DNA of 64,000 bases from Paenibacillus naphthalenovorans (GTDB taxonomy: Bacteria > Bacillota > Bacilli > Paenibacillales > NBRC-103111). The first letter of the stretch is position 1. The number at the start of each line of letters is the position of its first letter. Below the pieces are notes generated by a model. The model did no database searches, had not been told where the DNA came from, and saw only the letters and a list, made by a program, of their open reading frames with translations. Position numbers and translations under genes: made by a program. This document shows positions 46,291 to 55,362 of the stretch, piece after piece. The DNA lies in contig NZ_FNDY01000004.1 in NCBI RefSeq assembly GCF_900099895.1, positions 62,001 to 126,000 of the forward strand, in the 5' to 3' direction.

Positions 46291-47634
46291 TTACGCAGAT
46301 ACTTTGGATTGGGTGCAGTATGGAATAATCTCATTGATATCTTCTACCGAGTCCAGCTCATAGAGCTTCTGAATGATAGCCTCTGTATTCTCGCTGTCCA
46401 GGATTCCTTTCACCAATTTTCTGAATTTGCTGCAGAGCATCTCGTCTGTCATCGGATTTTCAATACTGCCTGTAGCATGCTTCACCCGGTATTCAATCAC
46501 ATTCCCGTCTACTGTGGTGAGCTTCGCTGCACATTCGTCCTCTTCGAATGCTTCATTGACCACGGGTTTGATTTTATTTCTGAATTCGATCGTCCGCGGA
46601 TCCAGCACTTTGGCATCCTGATACTGTTCTTCACTGGCATCGCCATCGAGAAAAGCAATAGCTCCTGTATGGTAGATACTGAATTTCCCTTCCAATCCGG
46701 TTTGCGGCTCAGGTTTTCCCGTCAACTCAAGCACGTATGGATTGACGGTAATTTCGATTTCTTTTACAAGAGCGGGATCGGCAACTTTTTTCCCCAAGGC
46801 AATGCACGCATCAATGGCCGGATGAAGAACGATACCGCAGGCATAAGGTTTAAATGCATTTTTAAGCGTTTCCCACTGGGTTCCCCAATTCACGTTGACC
46901 TTGTCGAGATCATGTTCCGGTGCCAATACATTGGCGAAGCCCCTTTTGGCTTCAAGAACTTGCTTGGAGCTGGTAAATCCTTTTTGTGCCAGCAATGCGG
47001 CAAGCAATCCGTTCTCGGCCGCTTTTCCGGGGTGGAAAGGCTTGGTCATCGTGCCGAACATTTCACGCAGCCCAAATGCTTGGGTTCCGGCTATACCTAA
47101 AGCATACAGCATTTGCTCTTCATTCAATTCCAGCAATATTCCTGCGGCAATGGCGGAGCCGAATACACCGGCCGTACTCGTAATATGCCATCCCAGATGA
47201 TAATGACTTGGATAAACGGCATTGCTGATCCGCAGCTCCGCTTCTACTCCAAGAATAAAAGCACGCAGTACTTGTTTGCCGCTCAGGCCGTATTTTTCAG
47301 CCAGCGCAAAGCAAACAGGGGCCACGGGTCCGCTGGGATGATGGATCGTATCCAGATGGGTGTCATCATAATCGAAAATGTGAGAGCTCATGCCGTTAAT
47401 CAAGCTGGAGAACAATATATCGGCCTTCTCTTTTCTCCCAAAAATAGACACCTGTTCGGTAGACTGTAGGTCTTCCTTCAAGCTCAACAGCATGTCTACC
47501 GAAGGATGATAAGCCGCACCGACGGCAACGCCCATCCAATTTAAAATACTTTTCTTTGCATGCTGAATGACTTCCTGCGGAATATCTTCCCACTTTGTAT
47601 TTAGGCAATTGTGTACCAGCGTTTGTGTAATCAT
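46291..47634 (-). CDS. MmgE/PrpD family protein
   Basis: 447 residues, the full MmgE/PrpD length. Two-domain family including 2-methylcitrate dehydratase and cis-aconitate decarboxylase; recognisable segments are FDYDDTHLDTIHHPSGPVAPVCFALAEKYG, GWHITSTAGVFGSAIAAG, REMFGTMTKPFHPGKAAENG and KPYACGIVLHPAIDAC. Substrate likely a tri- or dicarboxylate. It is the last gene of a transporter-regulator-enzyme operon (tctCBA, gntR), so it probably processes what the Tct system imports. It is not beside prpC or prpB, which argues against a normal methylcitrate cycle. Confidence 0.85.
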   Translation of the reverse strand: MITQTLVHNCLNTKWEDIPQEVIQHAKKSILNWMGVAVGAAYHPSVDMLLSLKEDLQSTEQVSIFGRKEKADILFSSLINGMSSHIFDYDDTHLDTIHHPSGPVAPVCFALAEKYGLSGKQVLRAFILGVEAELRISNAVYPSHYHLGWHITSTAGVFGSAIAAGILLELNEEQMLYALGIAGTQAFGLREMFGTMTKPFHPGKAAENGLLAALLAQKGFTSSKQVLEAKRGFANVLAPEHDLDKVNVNWGTQWETLKNAFKPYACGIVLHPAIDACIALGKKVADPALVKEIEITVNPYVLELTGKPEPQTGLEGKFSIYHTGAIAFLDGDASEEQYQDAKVLDPRTIEFRNKIKPVVNEAFEEDECAAKLTTVDGNVIEYRVKHATGSIENPMTDEMLCSKFRKLVKGILDSENTEAIIQKLYELDSVEDINEIIPYCTQSKVSA

Positions 47635-47682
47635 CTTGTTCTCTCCCTATTCATCCTATTTTTTATGAATTCCCCCTGCCAG

Positions 47683-48369
47683 TTAGGGGGCATCGTTATC
47701 TTCATTGCGGCGATCGAGTTGTTTTATGGCATTGGAATATGCATTCCGAATATGGAATTTGGCCGTCACCTCTGCCAATTCCGGGTCTCTGCTCTCAATG
47801 GCATTGAGTATCAGCCAATGCTCCTTCAGGTTTTCCACGGGTCTGCCGCTTTGCGAAAGAGACTTGGCCATAATAATGGTGATATGGGACTGCAGCGTTT
47901 GCAAGGCATGGATTAAATACACATTTTCGGAGCCTGATGCAATACCCATATGAAATTGGGCGTTAATTTTGGATAACAGGGCGATATTGCCTTGTTCCGC
48001 CGCCTGCTCGGCCTGCTCCAACAGCTTGTGAAGCCTTTGAATAGCGGATTGGTTGGGGTGCTGGGATAACAACCGGGCTCCCAAGCCTTCTAGCATTTCC
48101 CTGACTTCATACAGGTGGCGTATTTTTTCATGAGAGAAAGAGATGACCCTGACGCCTTTATGAGGCTCGTACTGTACCAGTCCCTCTTTTTCCAGTTTAC
48201 GAAAAGCTTCGCGAATGGGCGTTCGGCTAACGCCGAGCAAATTGCCTAATTCACGCTCCGAAAGAATCTTATCCGAATGAAAATCCCCCCTTTTGATCGC
48301 ATCAAAAATATACTCATATACTCCGTCTACTTTGGTGTTGAATTCCTCCGCCAATTGTACATCCCCCAC
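47683..48369 (-). CDS. GntR regulator, FCD subfamily
   Basis: 228 residues. Winged HTH at residues ~35-70 (LSERELGNLLGVSRTPIREAFRKLEKEGLV) and an FCD ligand-binding domain (~85-215, FHMGIASGSENVYLIHALQTLQ, LKEHWLILNAIESRD) with metal-ligand His/Asp residues. Encoded between tctA and the PrpD-family gene on the same strand. FCD regulators bind inverted TATAC-type sites, and three GGTATACC palindromes lie upstream of tctC, so it most likely controls this operon in response to the transported acid. Confidence 0.9.
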   Translation of the reverse strand: MGDVQLAEEFNTKVDGVYEYIFDAIKRGDFHSDKILSERELGNLLGVSRTPIREAFRKLEKEGLVQYEPHKGVRVISFSHEKIRHLYEVREMLEGLGARLLSQHPNQSAIQRLHKLLEQAEQAAEQGNIALLSKINAQFHMGIASGSENVYLIHALQTLQSHITIIMAKSLSQSGRPVENLKEHWLILNAIESRDPELAEVTAKFHIRNAYSNAIKQLDRRNEDNDAP

Positions 48370-48481
48370 TCAAATGTGTTGTTTCATTATTTTCTCATGT
48401 TTTTTCCATTTTTCAACCTGCTTGACGTTCTCATGAGAGAGGGAAGCCCGGATCGGGTTAAATTGTCGATTTTTGCAACGC

Positions 48482-50011
48482 TTAAGCCGCCTCGTCATTC
48501 ACAATCACTTTTTTCCCTTTCATTTTCAGCACGATGGGAATCAGGATCCACAATGCGGCGATGGATAATAAAATCAGGGAGCCCGGTCTTTCTACAAAAA
48601 TCATATAATTTCCATTGGTCGTAATCAGTGCCCGGCGCAAATTATTTTCAATCATGGGCCCCAACACCAGGCCCAGCACAATGGGTGCCAACGGAAAATC
48701 GTGCTGAGTGAAGAAATAACCGACAAGGCCGCAGACGATCAACAGCATAAGATCAAAAACAGATACCTGCACGGCGTACACGCCGAAAATCGAGATGGCT
48801 ATAATCATGGGTATCAAATATTTGGGCGGCGTTTCGATAATTTTGGCAAATATCTTCACAAGCGGCATATTCAGGATCAGCAGCATGACATTCCCGATAA
48901 ACATACTGGCGATGAGTCCCCAGGCGATGGTCGGATGCTCCTCAAACAACAAAGGACCCGGCTGCACGTTGTACATAATCAAGGCGCCCATGAGAATAGC
49001 CGTCGTTCCCGAGCCGGGAATGCCAAGGGTAAGGAGCGGGATCATCGCTCCCCCCGACGCTGCGTTGTTGGCGGATTCAGGTGCGGCAACCCCTTCAATG
49101 GCCCCCTGCCCGAACTTGCCCGGCGTTTTACTCACCTTCTTCTCTACGGAATAGGCGAAAAAGGAAGCTAACGTTGCACCGGCTCCGGGCAGCACCCCAA
49201 TAATAAACCCCAATAACGATCCGCGGATAATGGGCATGGTGCTGACTTTAATGTCCTGCTTCGTTGGCATCACTTTTTGGATTTTGGCGACGGTCCCCGT
49301 ATTGAAATCACCTTCGAGAATGGTTTTAAACACTTCACCGAGCGCGAATAAACCGACAGCGACCGTTAAAAATTCAAGCCCTTGAAATAATGCGGGGTTA
49401 TTAAAGGTAAAACGGGCAACGCCTGAAACGGTATCTAATCCAATCGTGCTCAGCAGCAGCCCGAAAACCGTCATCATCAACGCTTTGGTCATCGATTTTC
49501 CGGCCAGCCCGCTCACCGCGCATAAACCGAGGATCATCAAGGCGACATATTCTGCCGGACCGAAACGAATCGCCAGTTTGGATAAAGGAGCCGCCAGAAA
49601 GATCAACGCCACCAGGGCGACGATCCCGGCCACGAAGGATCCGATGGCCGAAATCGCCAAGGCCGCTCCTGCCCTCCCCTGCTTGGCCATTTGGTGCCCG
49701 TCTAACGTCGTAACGACTGAAGAGGATTCACCCGGCGTATTAAGCAGAATGGAAGTGGTAGACCCGCCGTACATCGCTCCGTAATAAACCCCTGCAAGCA
49801 AAATAATGGAGCTGGCGGCGGCCTCGTCCGGACCCAGTCCGCCTGTAACCGAAGCCGTCACCGGAATTAACAGGGCGATCCCGCTCATCGGACCGATTCC
49901 CGGCAGTACGCCTACCGCTGTGCCGATCAGCACCCCGAAAAAGGCGAAGAGCAAGTTATGCCATTGAAAGGCGATGCCGAAGCCTGTAAATAAAAACTGT
50001 AATGTGTCCAT
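48482..50011 (-). CDS. tctA: Tripartite tricarboxylate transporter, large permease TctA
   Basis: 509-residue membrane protein with about 12 hydrophobic segments. TctA signatures: GVLPGIGPMSGIALL near the start, STTSILLNTPGESSSVVTTLDGHQMA, and LGIPGSGTTAILMGAL in the second half, which mirrors the first. Ion-coupled uptake of citrate-like or other carboxylates with TctB and a TctC receptor. Start 13 bases after the tctB stop. Confidence 0.94.
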   Translation of the reverse strand: MDTLQFLFTGFGIAFQWHNLLFAFFGVLIGTAVGVLPGIGPMSGIALLIPVTASVTGGLGPDEAAASSIILLAGVYYGAMYGGSTTSILLNTPGESSSVVTTLDGHQMAKQGRAGAALAISAIGSFVAGIVALVALIFLAAPLSKLAIRFGPAEYVALMILGLCAVSGLAGKSMTKALMMTVFGLLLSTIGLDTVSGVARFTFNNPALFQGLEFLTVAVGLFALGEVFKTILEGDFNTGTVAKIQKVMPTKQDIKVSTMPIIRGSLLGFIIGVLPGAGATLASFFAYSVEKKVSKTPGKFGQGAIEGVAAPESANNAASGGAMIPLLTLGIPGSGTTAILMGALIMYNVQPGPLLFEEHPTIAWGLIASMFIGNVMLLILNMPLVKIFAKIIETPPKYLIPMIIAISIFGVYAVQVSVFDLMLLIVCGLVGYFFTQHDFPLAPIVLGLVLGPMIENNLRRALITTNGNYMIFVERPGSLILLSIAALWILIPIVLKMKGKKVIVNDEAA

Positions 50012-50023
50012 ATTTTATCCCCT

Positions 50024-50488
50024 TTAAATTCCCATCCATGATGGTAATCCAGGTAAGGTACCTTCAAGAACTTCGACATACAGATAATACAATCCGAAGG
50101 AAAAGAAGAATGAAATCAGAACGGACCGGAACCACTTTCCTCTTTCCATCGTCTGGAAACCGATCAGAAGAAAAATAAATGTACAAATCACATAGCCGAG
50201 AACTTCAAGAAGCAGCACGTATAAGATGGTGGCGGCCAGGATGATGCCGAATCGTTTATAATCCAATGCGGCGGCCTTTTTCTTGCTCTCGCCCTTATAT
50301 TGAAAGGTCTCATATAACAGCCGGAAACTTAACAGTACGAGAACAAATCCAAGCCCGAAGGGGAAAACGTTGGGCCCTACGCTTGTGTCAATCGAGCTTT
50401 GGGCCGCCAATTGACTGCTTTTGTACATGAAAACAGCTCCGATGGCCAGAAAAACCAGACTTGCATATCGATCCACTGTTTTATTCAT
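50024..50488 (-). CDS. tctB: Tripartite tricarboxylate transporter, small subunit TctB
   Basis: 154 residues with four transmembrane segments (YASLVFLAIGAVFMYKSS, VFPFGLGFVLVLLSFRL, FGIILAATILYVLLLEVLGY, SVLISFFFSFGLYYLYVEVL), the TctB pattern including the GPNVFPF motif between the first two. Lies between tctC and tctA with short gaps. Confidence 0.92.
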   Translation of the reverse strand: MNKTVDRYASLVFLAIGAVFMYKSSQLAAQSSIDTSVGPNVFPFGLGFVLVLLSFRLLYETFQYKGESKKKAAALDYKRFGIILAATILYVLLLEVLGYVICTFIFLLIGFQTMERGKWFRSVLISFFFSFGLYYLYVEVLEGTLPGLPSWMGI

Positions 50489-50506
50489 GTTCGCTCTCCC
50501 TTTTAA

Positions 50507-51532
50507 TCACTTGCTCAATTTTCCGAGCCATTCTTTCGTCAAGGCGTCTTGCTTTTTCACATACTCGGTAAATTGCTTGTGATCCATTGTTCCGTCCACC
50601 ATTTGCGAGTTTTTCATATAGTTCTTAAATCCTTCCGTTTGCATCGCTTTCCCGAAAGCATCGTTCAGTTTTGCCAGGACTTCCTCCGGGATCCCGGCAG
50701 CCGCATAAATTCCTCTGAATTGTGCCCAAGAGGTATCCACTTCATATCCGGCTTCTTTATAGGTCGGAACATCGGGCCATTCTTCCAAACGCTTATCCGA
50801 CATGACGCCCAGCACTCTTAAATGACCGCTCTTGACATATTGGGAAACTTGAGCGGGATTGGAATTGGCTACATCAATATTATTGCCCAACAGAACTGTA
50901 ACCGCTTCACCGGTGCTTTCATAAGGCACCCAGTTGGCTTCCACACCCGCTTTTTCGGCAAAAATGTTCCATGCTACATTGTGGCCCGAGCCGATTGCGC
51001 CATACCCGCCGACATTAAGGGTTTTGGGTTTTTCCTTCATGGCTTTTACCAGATCCTGCAGCGTTTTGTAAGGGCTGTCCGCGCGAACAGCAATCACATA
51101 CGGGTCGATTTGCACCCCGGATACGTAAGTATAGCTGTCTACGTTAAACTGGTCTTTCAAATTGCTGTTCCACATTCCGATTTGAGAAGGGGTCAATGTT
51201 CCAAGCGTATACCCGTCCGGCTTGGCTTTAGCTAATTCCGCCATCTGGGAAGCTCCGCTTCCACCGGGTTGATTTTCAATGAGTATGGGTTTGCCCAAAA
51301 ACGGCTCCGCTGCTTTGGCCAATTCGCGAGCCATCGTATCTGTGGGACCTCCCGCCTTCGTATGAACCACAATCGTAACGGATTTCGTCGGGAAGTCTAA
51401 TGTTTTTTTCTCTGCCGCCGCAGGACTTGCCCCCTGACCCTGCCCTTCTGTGGCCATTGTTCCGCAACCTGTGAGCAGCTGTAGCCCGAGCACGGAAGCC
51501 AAAAGCAGTGATGCCGATGTTTTGTTCATCAT
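50507..51532 (-). CDS. tctC: Tripartite tricarboxylate transporter receptor TctC
   Basis: 341-residue extracytoplasmic binding lipoprotein. Lipobox LLTGC (residues ~19-23) gives lipid anchoring; an Ala/Glu/Gly linker follows. The Bug/TctC fold is shown by PTKSVTIVVHTKAGGPTDTMARELA, VENQPGGSGASQMAELAKAKPDGYTLG, and VWPDVPTYKEAGYEV-like EWPDVPTYKEAGYEVDT. Captures a carboxylate for TctAB. First gene of the operon, GGGAGG upstream of the ATG. Confidence 0.94.
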   Translation of the reverse strand: MMNKTSASLLLASVLGLQLLTGCGTMATEGQGQGASPAAAEKKTLDFPTKSVTIVVHTKAGGPTDTMARELAKAAEPFLGKPILIENQPGGSGASQMAELAKAKPDGYTLGTLTPSQIGMWNSNLKDQFNVDSYTYVSGVQIDPYVIAVRADSPYKTLQDLVKAMKEKPKTLNVGGYGAIGSGHNVAWNIFAEKAGVEANWVPYESTGEAVTVLLGNNIDVANSNPAQVSQYVKSGHLRVLGVMSDKRLEEWPDVPTYKEAGYEVDTSWAQFRGIYAAAGIPEEVLAKLNDAFGKAMQTEGFKNYMKNSQMVDGTMDHKQFTEYVKKQDALTKEWLGKLSK

Positions 51533-51589
51533 TTTTAAAATCCTCCCTTTTTTTAAAAAAATCGCACAAACCGTCGAACCCCTCTTACC

Positions 51590-51618
51590 GGTATACCACT
51601 TTAGTTAAATGGTATACC
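51590..51618 (-). promoter_or_regulatory. Two GGTATACC operators upstream of tctC
   Basis: The palindrome GGTATACC occurs at 51590-51597 and 51611-51618 with centres 21 bp apart, about two helical turns, 58-86 bases upstream of tctC. The second is extended to TGGTATACCA. This matches the inverted TATAC type recognised by FCD-family GntR regulators, and such a regulator is encoded in the same operon. Confidence 0.7.
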
Positions 51619-51766
51619 AATTGATGCTAATTATTGCGCAAAAGCTCGTTTTTAGTCAAAATCAAAATATCCTTATTTTTTTAAATAAAATACTTAATTA
51701 TCTCTTATTTTCTTTCATTTTCACTATTTAATATATATTCTTAAAACGCTTACATTTTAAATTAGT

Positions 51767-51774
51767 GGTATACC
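51767..51774. promoter_or_regulatory. Third GGTATACC site, distal
   Basis: A third copy (TGGTATACCG) lies about 150 bp upstream of the proximal pair, separated by a very A+T-rich stretch (51650-51760). It could form a repression loop with the pair. It is about 240 bp upstream of the exonuclease gene on the other strand, so it might also influence that gene. Confidence 0.55.
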
Positions 51775-52014
51775 GTTTAGTTGTGGTTTAATTGAACTGA
51801 AGCCAAACAAAACACAAGATTCTTGCATCTATGAACCATTTCGCCGCGCGTCTGCAGACAAACAGTATCACGCGATATGGTTTTTGTACTTTTATACCCG
51901 GCCAAAATAGTCCGATCCTGTTCCCGTTTTGCCGTCCGCCTTCTAAAATTCTCCGCCCGCTCCGAAAATCTGTTACAATGAATGTATCATCTATTCGAAG
52001 GAGCGTTTATCACG

Positions 52015-52680
52015 ATGATATATATCATTTACGATTTGGAATTTACAGTCGTGCGGAAGCAGCAGCATTTGGCGGAGATTATCGAGATCGGCGCCGTGAA
52101 AGTGGCCGAGGTAAACGGAAGCTTGCAGATTGCAGACAAATTTCAAACGTTCGTCAGGCCGTCCGGGAATCCGGTGCTAACCAGGCATACGACGGAGTTT
52201 ACCGGCATCCGGCAGGAAGATATGGCGGGGGCGCCCGACTTTCGCGAAGCTGTCGAGCTGTGGACCCAATGGATCGGGAATGAAGACTACTATTTGTGTG
52301 CGTGGGGGTCCGATGATAAGTATCAATTGATCCGCCACTGCCGCGAAGTGAAGCTGGATCCGGACTGGATCAAAAACCACAACAATCTGCAGCGGCAGTA
52401 CTCCAAAAAAGCCGGCGGCGAGGTGTATCAGCAGATCGGCCTGAAGCGGGCCTTGGAAATGGAGGGGATCGCTTTCGAGGGCAGTCATCATCGGGCCCTG
52501 GACGATGCGTACAACACCGCCTTGGTATTCGTCAAACGTTTTGAAGATTTCGAGCTGCAGACCAACGCGCCTGAGGATGATTATACATACTCCAGCGAGG
52601 TGGTTTATTCTTCAGGCGAAGAAGAGGCCAGCTCTCCTTTTCAAGCGCTTGCCAAGCTGCTGCGGCCGGACGCTTCCTGA
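52015..52680 (+). CDS. DEDDh 3'-5' exonuclease (KapD/DnaQ-like)
   Basis: 221 residues from ATG 52015 (GAAGGAG about 11 bases upstream). Exo I YDLEFT (Asp-Glu), Exo II around GSDDKYQL, and Exo III HHRALDDAYNTA (His, Asp) give the complete DEDDh set. Related to KapD-type exonucleases, some of which act on RNA or modulate sporulation kinases; the substrate here is unknown. C-terminal acidic tail (EDDYTYSSEVVYSSGEEEASS) is outside the fold. A terminator follows. Confidence 0.87.
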   Translation: MIYIIYDLEFTVVRKQQHLAEIIEIGAVKVAEVNGSLQIADKFQTFVRPSGNPVLTRHTTEFTGIRQEDMAGAPDFREAVELWTQWIGNEDYYLCAWGSDDKYQLIRHCREVKLDPDWIKNHNNLQRQYSKKAGGEVYQQIGLKRALEMEGIAFEGSHHRALDDAYNTALVFVKRFEDFELQTNAPEDDYTYSSEVVYSSGEEEASSPFQALAKLLRPDAS

Positions 52681-52717
52681 CGGTGCAGATACAATGATGA
52701 CAGCCTGCAGCTCATCC

Positions 52718-52747
52718 GGGACCTTCATGAAGAAGGTCCCTTTCCTT
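52718..52747 (+). terminator. Terminator of the exonuclease gene
   Basis: GGGACCTTC (52718-52726) pairs exactly with GAAGGTCCC (52732-52740) around a 5-nt loop, followed by TTTCCTT. Confidence 0.88.
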
Positions 52748-52772
52748 CGCCGGCCGATCAGCCGAAAAAAAC

Positions 52773-52801
52773 TTGTTAAAACAACCTTTTTATTCTATAG
52801 T
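52773..52801 (+). promoter_or_regulatory. Sigma-A type promoter of the marR remnant/MFS unit
   Basis: TTGTTA (52773-52778), 17-bp spacer, TATAGT (52796-52801). It points at the marR fragment and the exporter gene and follows a terminator, so the exporter can still be expressed though the regulator is broken. Confidence 0.65.
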
Positions 52802-52823
52802 ATTTTTTGTATCTGTCTTAAGC

Positions 52824-52985
52824 CAACGGGAAAAGGAGGATGGCCAGACACAGAACCGGTTAGCCTGTTCTACGCAAAAAGATGAGCCCAGCATCTCCCG
52901 GTTAATCGATAACATGATCAAGAGAAACCTGGTGAAACGGCTGCCCCATGGTACGGACAGGCGTACAAATCTGATCTATTTGTAG
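52824..52985 (+). pseudogene. MarR-family regulator remnant
   Basis: About 53 codons of a MarR winged helix remain: QTQNRLACSTQKDEPSISRLIDNMIKRNLVKR (recognition helix) and LPHGTDRRTNLIYL (wing). The N-terminal dimerisation helices and everything after the wing are missing; a TAG follows at once and the MFS start lies 15 bases further. A full MarR is about 140-150 residues. The remnant directly precedes the exporter it would normally control. Confidence 0.8.
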
Positions 52986-53000
52986 AAAGAAGGATATTTC

Positions 53001-54377
53001 ATGAGCACCGCTTCACCCGTCAATCAAACGCAGGCCGGAGAAAAACTGCTTCGCGTTATGTTTTTTACGCTGATTCTATCCGTTATGAACGCAACGATGT
53101 TCAACGTCGCACTGCCTTCGATCAGCGAAGAATTTCATCTCTCGCCATCCCAGGTCAGCTGGATCGTAACGGGATATATCATCGTCTATGCCATCGGTTC
53201 GGTCACCTACGGCAAACTGGCCGATACGTACCGGCTGAAGGATCTGCTCACGTTCGGACTGTTCTTTTTCGCTCTGGGATCGATCGTTGGTCTGATGGCA
53301 ACGGAGTTCTGGATGGTCATCACCGGGCGAATTCTGCAATCGATGGGGGCTTCCGTTATTCCGGCAACCGGAATGCTGATTCCCGTACGTTATTTCTCTC
53401 CCGAAAAGCGGGGGAGAGCGCTTGGAACCACCACGGCAGGTCTCGCGCTGGGTACGGCTATCGGTCCGATTGTCGCCGGCTTCGTGACCAGCTTGGCCAG
53501 CTGGCGCTTTCTTTTTTGCCTTTCCCTGCTCGTTTTGCTGACGCTGCCGTTTTTCCGCAAATATTTGGACGACGCCAAAGGGCACGCTAAGAAAACCGAT
53601 CTCCTCGGGGGAGGATTGATGGCCGGGACGATTGCCTTCTTGCTCCTGGCTGTGACCAACGGAACGTGGACGCCGATGTTCATTGGAGCGATCCTGCTGG
53701 TTCTGTTTATTTGGCGAATCCGAAGCGTCGATCATCCGTTCATCCAGCCCGCTTTGTTTCGTAACAAACAGTACACCTACGGCATTCTTATTGCTTTTCT
53801 CTCCACCGGACTCAGCTTCGGAATTCCGTTTATCACTCCTCTTATGCTGTCAAACCTGAATCATTTGGCGCCGGCAGTCATCGGATTCATCATGTTTCCC
53901 GGAGCTCTGACGGCATCGCTGCTCGGTAAAACGGGCGGAAAAATTGCAGACGGAAAAGGCAATGCCCAACTAATCTATACTGCGGTCATCCTGCTGTTTA
54001 TTTCTTTCAGCTCGTTGTCTCTTGTCGCCGGACTATCGCCGTTGATTGTCATGATCTTCCTTGTATTCGGCAATGTGGGACAAACGTTCATGCAGATCGC
54101 CATGTCCAACCTGGTTTCCCGGACCCTGCCGAAAGAACAGGCCGGAGTAGGCATGGGCCTGCTTATGATGATGAATTTCATTTCCGGAGCCACAGCGACG
54201 ACAATCATCAGTAAAATGCTGGACTTCGGCACTTCTTCACTGCAATTCAATCCGTTTCTTCTGTATAGACCGGCATTGATCTACAGCAACATATTTGCCG
54301 TTTTGGCATTCATGGTGATCGTCGTGTGCACCATCTTTTATTTCCGGCTGGGCCGTGGTGTCAAAAGAACAATCTGA
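53001..54377 (+). CDS. MFS exporter, DHA2 (TetL/EmrB-like) family
   Basis: 458-residue integral membrane protein with about 14 hydrophobic segments, the DHA2 drug:H+ antiporter layout. Motifs: LNVALPSIS-type start (MFNVALPSISEEF), WIVTGYIIVYAIGSVTYGKLADTYRLKD (motif A), GRILQSMGASVIPA and GLALGTAIGPIVAGFV (antiporter motif C). Overall resembles Tet(L)/Tet(K)-like proteins, but substrate is not predictable. AGAAGGA upstream of the ATG. The broken marR upstream suggests derepressed or unregulated expression. Confidence 0.9.
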   Translation: MSTASPVNQTQAGEKLLRVMFFTLILSVMNATMFNVALPSISEEFHLSPSQVSWIVTGYIIVYAIGSVTYGKLADTYRLKDLLTFGLFFFALGSIVGLMATEFWMVITGRILQSMGASVIPATGMLIPVRYFSPEKRGRALGTTTAGLALGTAIGPIVAGFVTSLASWRFLFCLSLLVLLTLPFFRKYLDDAKGHAKKTDLLGGGLMAGTIAFLLLAVTNGTWTPMFIGAILLVLFIWRIRSVDHPFIQPALFRNKQYTYGILIAFLSTGLSFGIPFITPLMLSNLNHLAPAVIGFIMFPGALTASLLGKTGGKIADGKGNAQLIYTAVILLFISFSSLSLVAGLSPLIVMIFLVFGNVGQTFMQIAMSNLVSRTLPKEQAGVGMGLLMMMNFISGATATTIISKMLDFGTSSLQFNPFLLYRPALIYSNIFAVLAFMVIVVCTIFYFRLGRGVKRTI

Positions 54378-54634
54378 AGCGGCTTTTTCGTTCCATTTTT
54401 CAAACCATCATACAAAAAAGGGCCGCATCATTGTACCGTTTTTCATACAAAGATAACGCATTGGCCCGGATGGAATGAAAAAATACGCATCTGTCCGTCT
54501 CACATATCCCCCGGTCACTTGAATATATTTAGTAACAAGCACTTATTTTAAAGTCTTGATTCACTATCGTCTGGTACCGTTCGTGCTTTTGAATACGGAT
54601 TTCCATTATAAAAAGCCTTCAGGAGGTGTTCCGT

Positions 54635-55311
54635 ATGACTAAACCTTTATTTACCGTATCCCGTGAAGACTGGTCGCTGCACCGCAAAGGGTATCAAGAC
54701 CAGACCCGACATCAAGAAAAAGTACGTGAAGCGATCAAGCAAAACCTGCCTGACCTGGTGACGGACGAAAGTATTGTGATGTCGGACGGCAAGCAGATTG
54801 TGAAGGTGCCTATACGAAGTCTGGATGAATACCGTTTTCGCTATAACTACAACAAGAGCAAGCATGTCGGTCAAGGGGACGGTGACAGTCAGGTTGGCGA
54901 CGTGCTGGGGGTTGATCCCCAGCCTGCTTCAGGCTCGGGCAAAGGCGAGGGCGCCGGTGATCAACCCGGAGAAGATTATTACGATGCGGAGGTTCAAATG
55001 GAAGAGCTGCAGTCCATGCTGTTTGAAGAGCTGGAGCTTCCTAACCTGCAGCAGAAAGAAAAACATAATGTGACGACGAAAGAGATTATATTTAACGACA
55101 TCCGCAAGAAGGGAATTATGTCCAACATCGATAAGAAGCGGACGATTCTGGAAAATCTGCGCCGAAACGCACGCGGGGGCGACCCGGGGATTCACCATAT
55201 CAGTCCTGACGATCTTCGGTTCAAAACGTGGGAGGAAATCGTTACGCCGCACTCCAATGCGCTTATCCTGGCTATGATGGATACATCCGGATCCATGGGA
55301 GTGGCAAAACG
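54635..55311 (+). pseudogene. yhbH: Sporulation protein YhbH, 3'-truncated
   Basis: ATG 54635 with AGGAGGT seven bases upstream. The first ~226 residues match YhbH (DUF444) closely: [73 protein letters not shown], and end in the MIDAS motif MMDTSGSMG. The family is about 385-390 residues, so the C-terminal ~160, most of the von Willebrand-like domain, are missing. After GSMG the frame runs on through unrelated sequence to 55429, crossing a terminator and the end of the convergent kinase gene. Probably inactivated by a deletion. Confidence 0.88.
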
Positions 55312-55315
55312 AACC

Positions 55316-55354
55316 AAAGTCTGCTTAGGCCAAGGCCCAAGGCAGACTTTTTTT
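55316..55354 (+). terminator. Terminator at the yhbH break point
   Basis: AAAGTCTGC (55316-55324) pairs with GCAGACTTT (55342-55350) plus TTTT. It lies five bases after the last yhbH-like codon, as if the deletion joined the gene body to a terminator that originally stood further downstream. Confidence 0.85.
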
Positions 55355-55362
55355 CATCGAAA

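Larger units (their letters stand above)
51533..52014. other. 482-bp divergent intergenic region
   Basis: Contains the three GGTATACC sites and an A+T-rich block (51650-51760) between tctC (-) and the exonuclease gene (+). A possible exonuclease promoter -10 is TACAAT at about 51974. No additional gene is supported. Confidence 0.6.

Noticed and set aside
46291-47634. Methylcitrate cycle operon
   Set aside because: The PrpD-family gene lacks prpB/prpC neighbours and belongs with a Tct transporter, so a standard propionate pathway is not supported.
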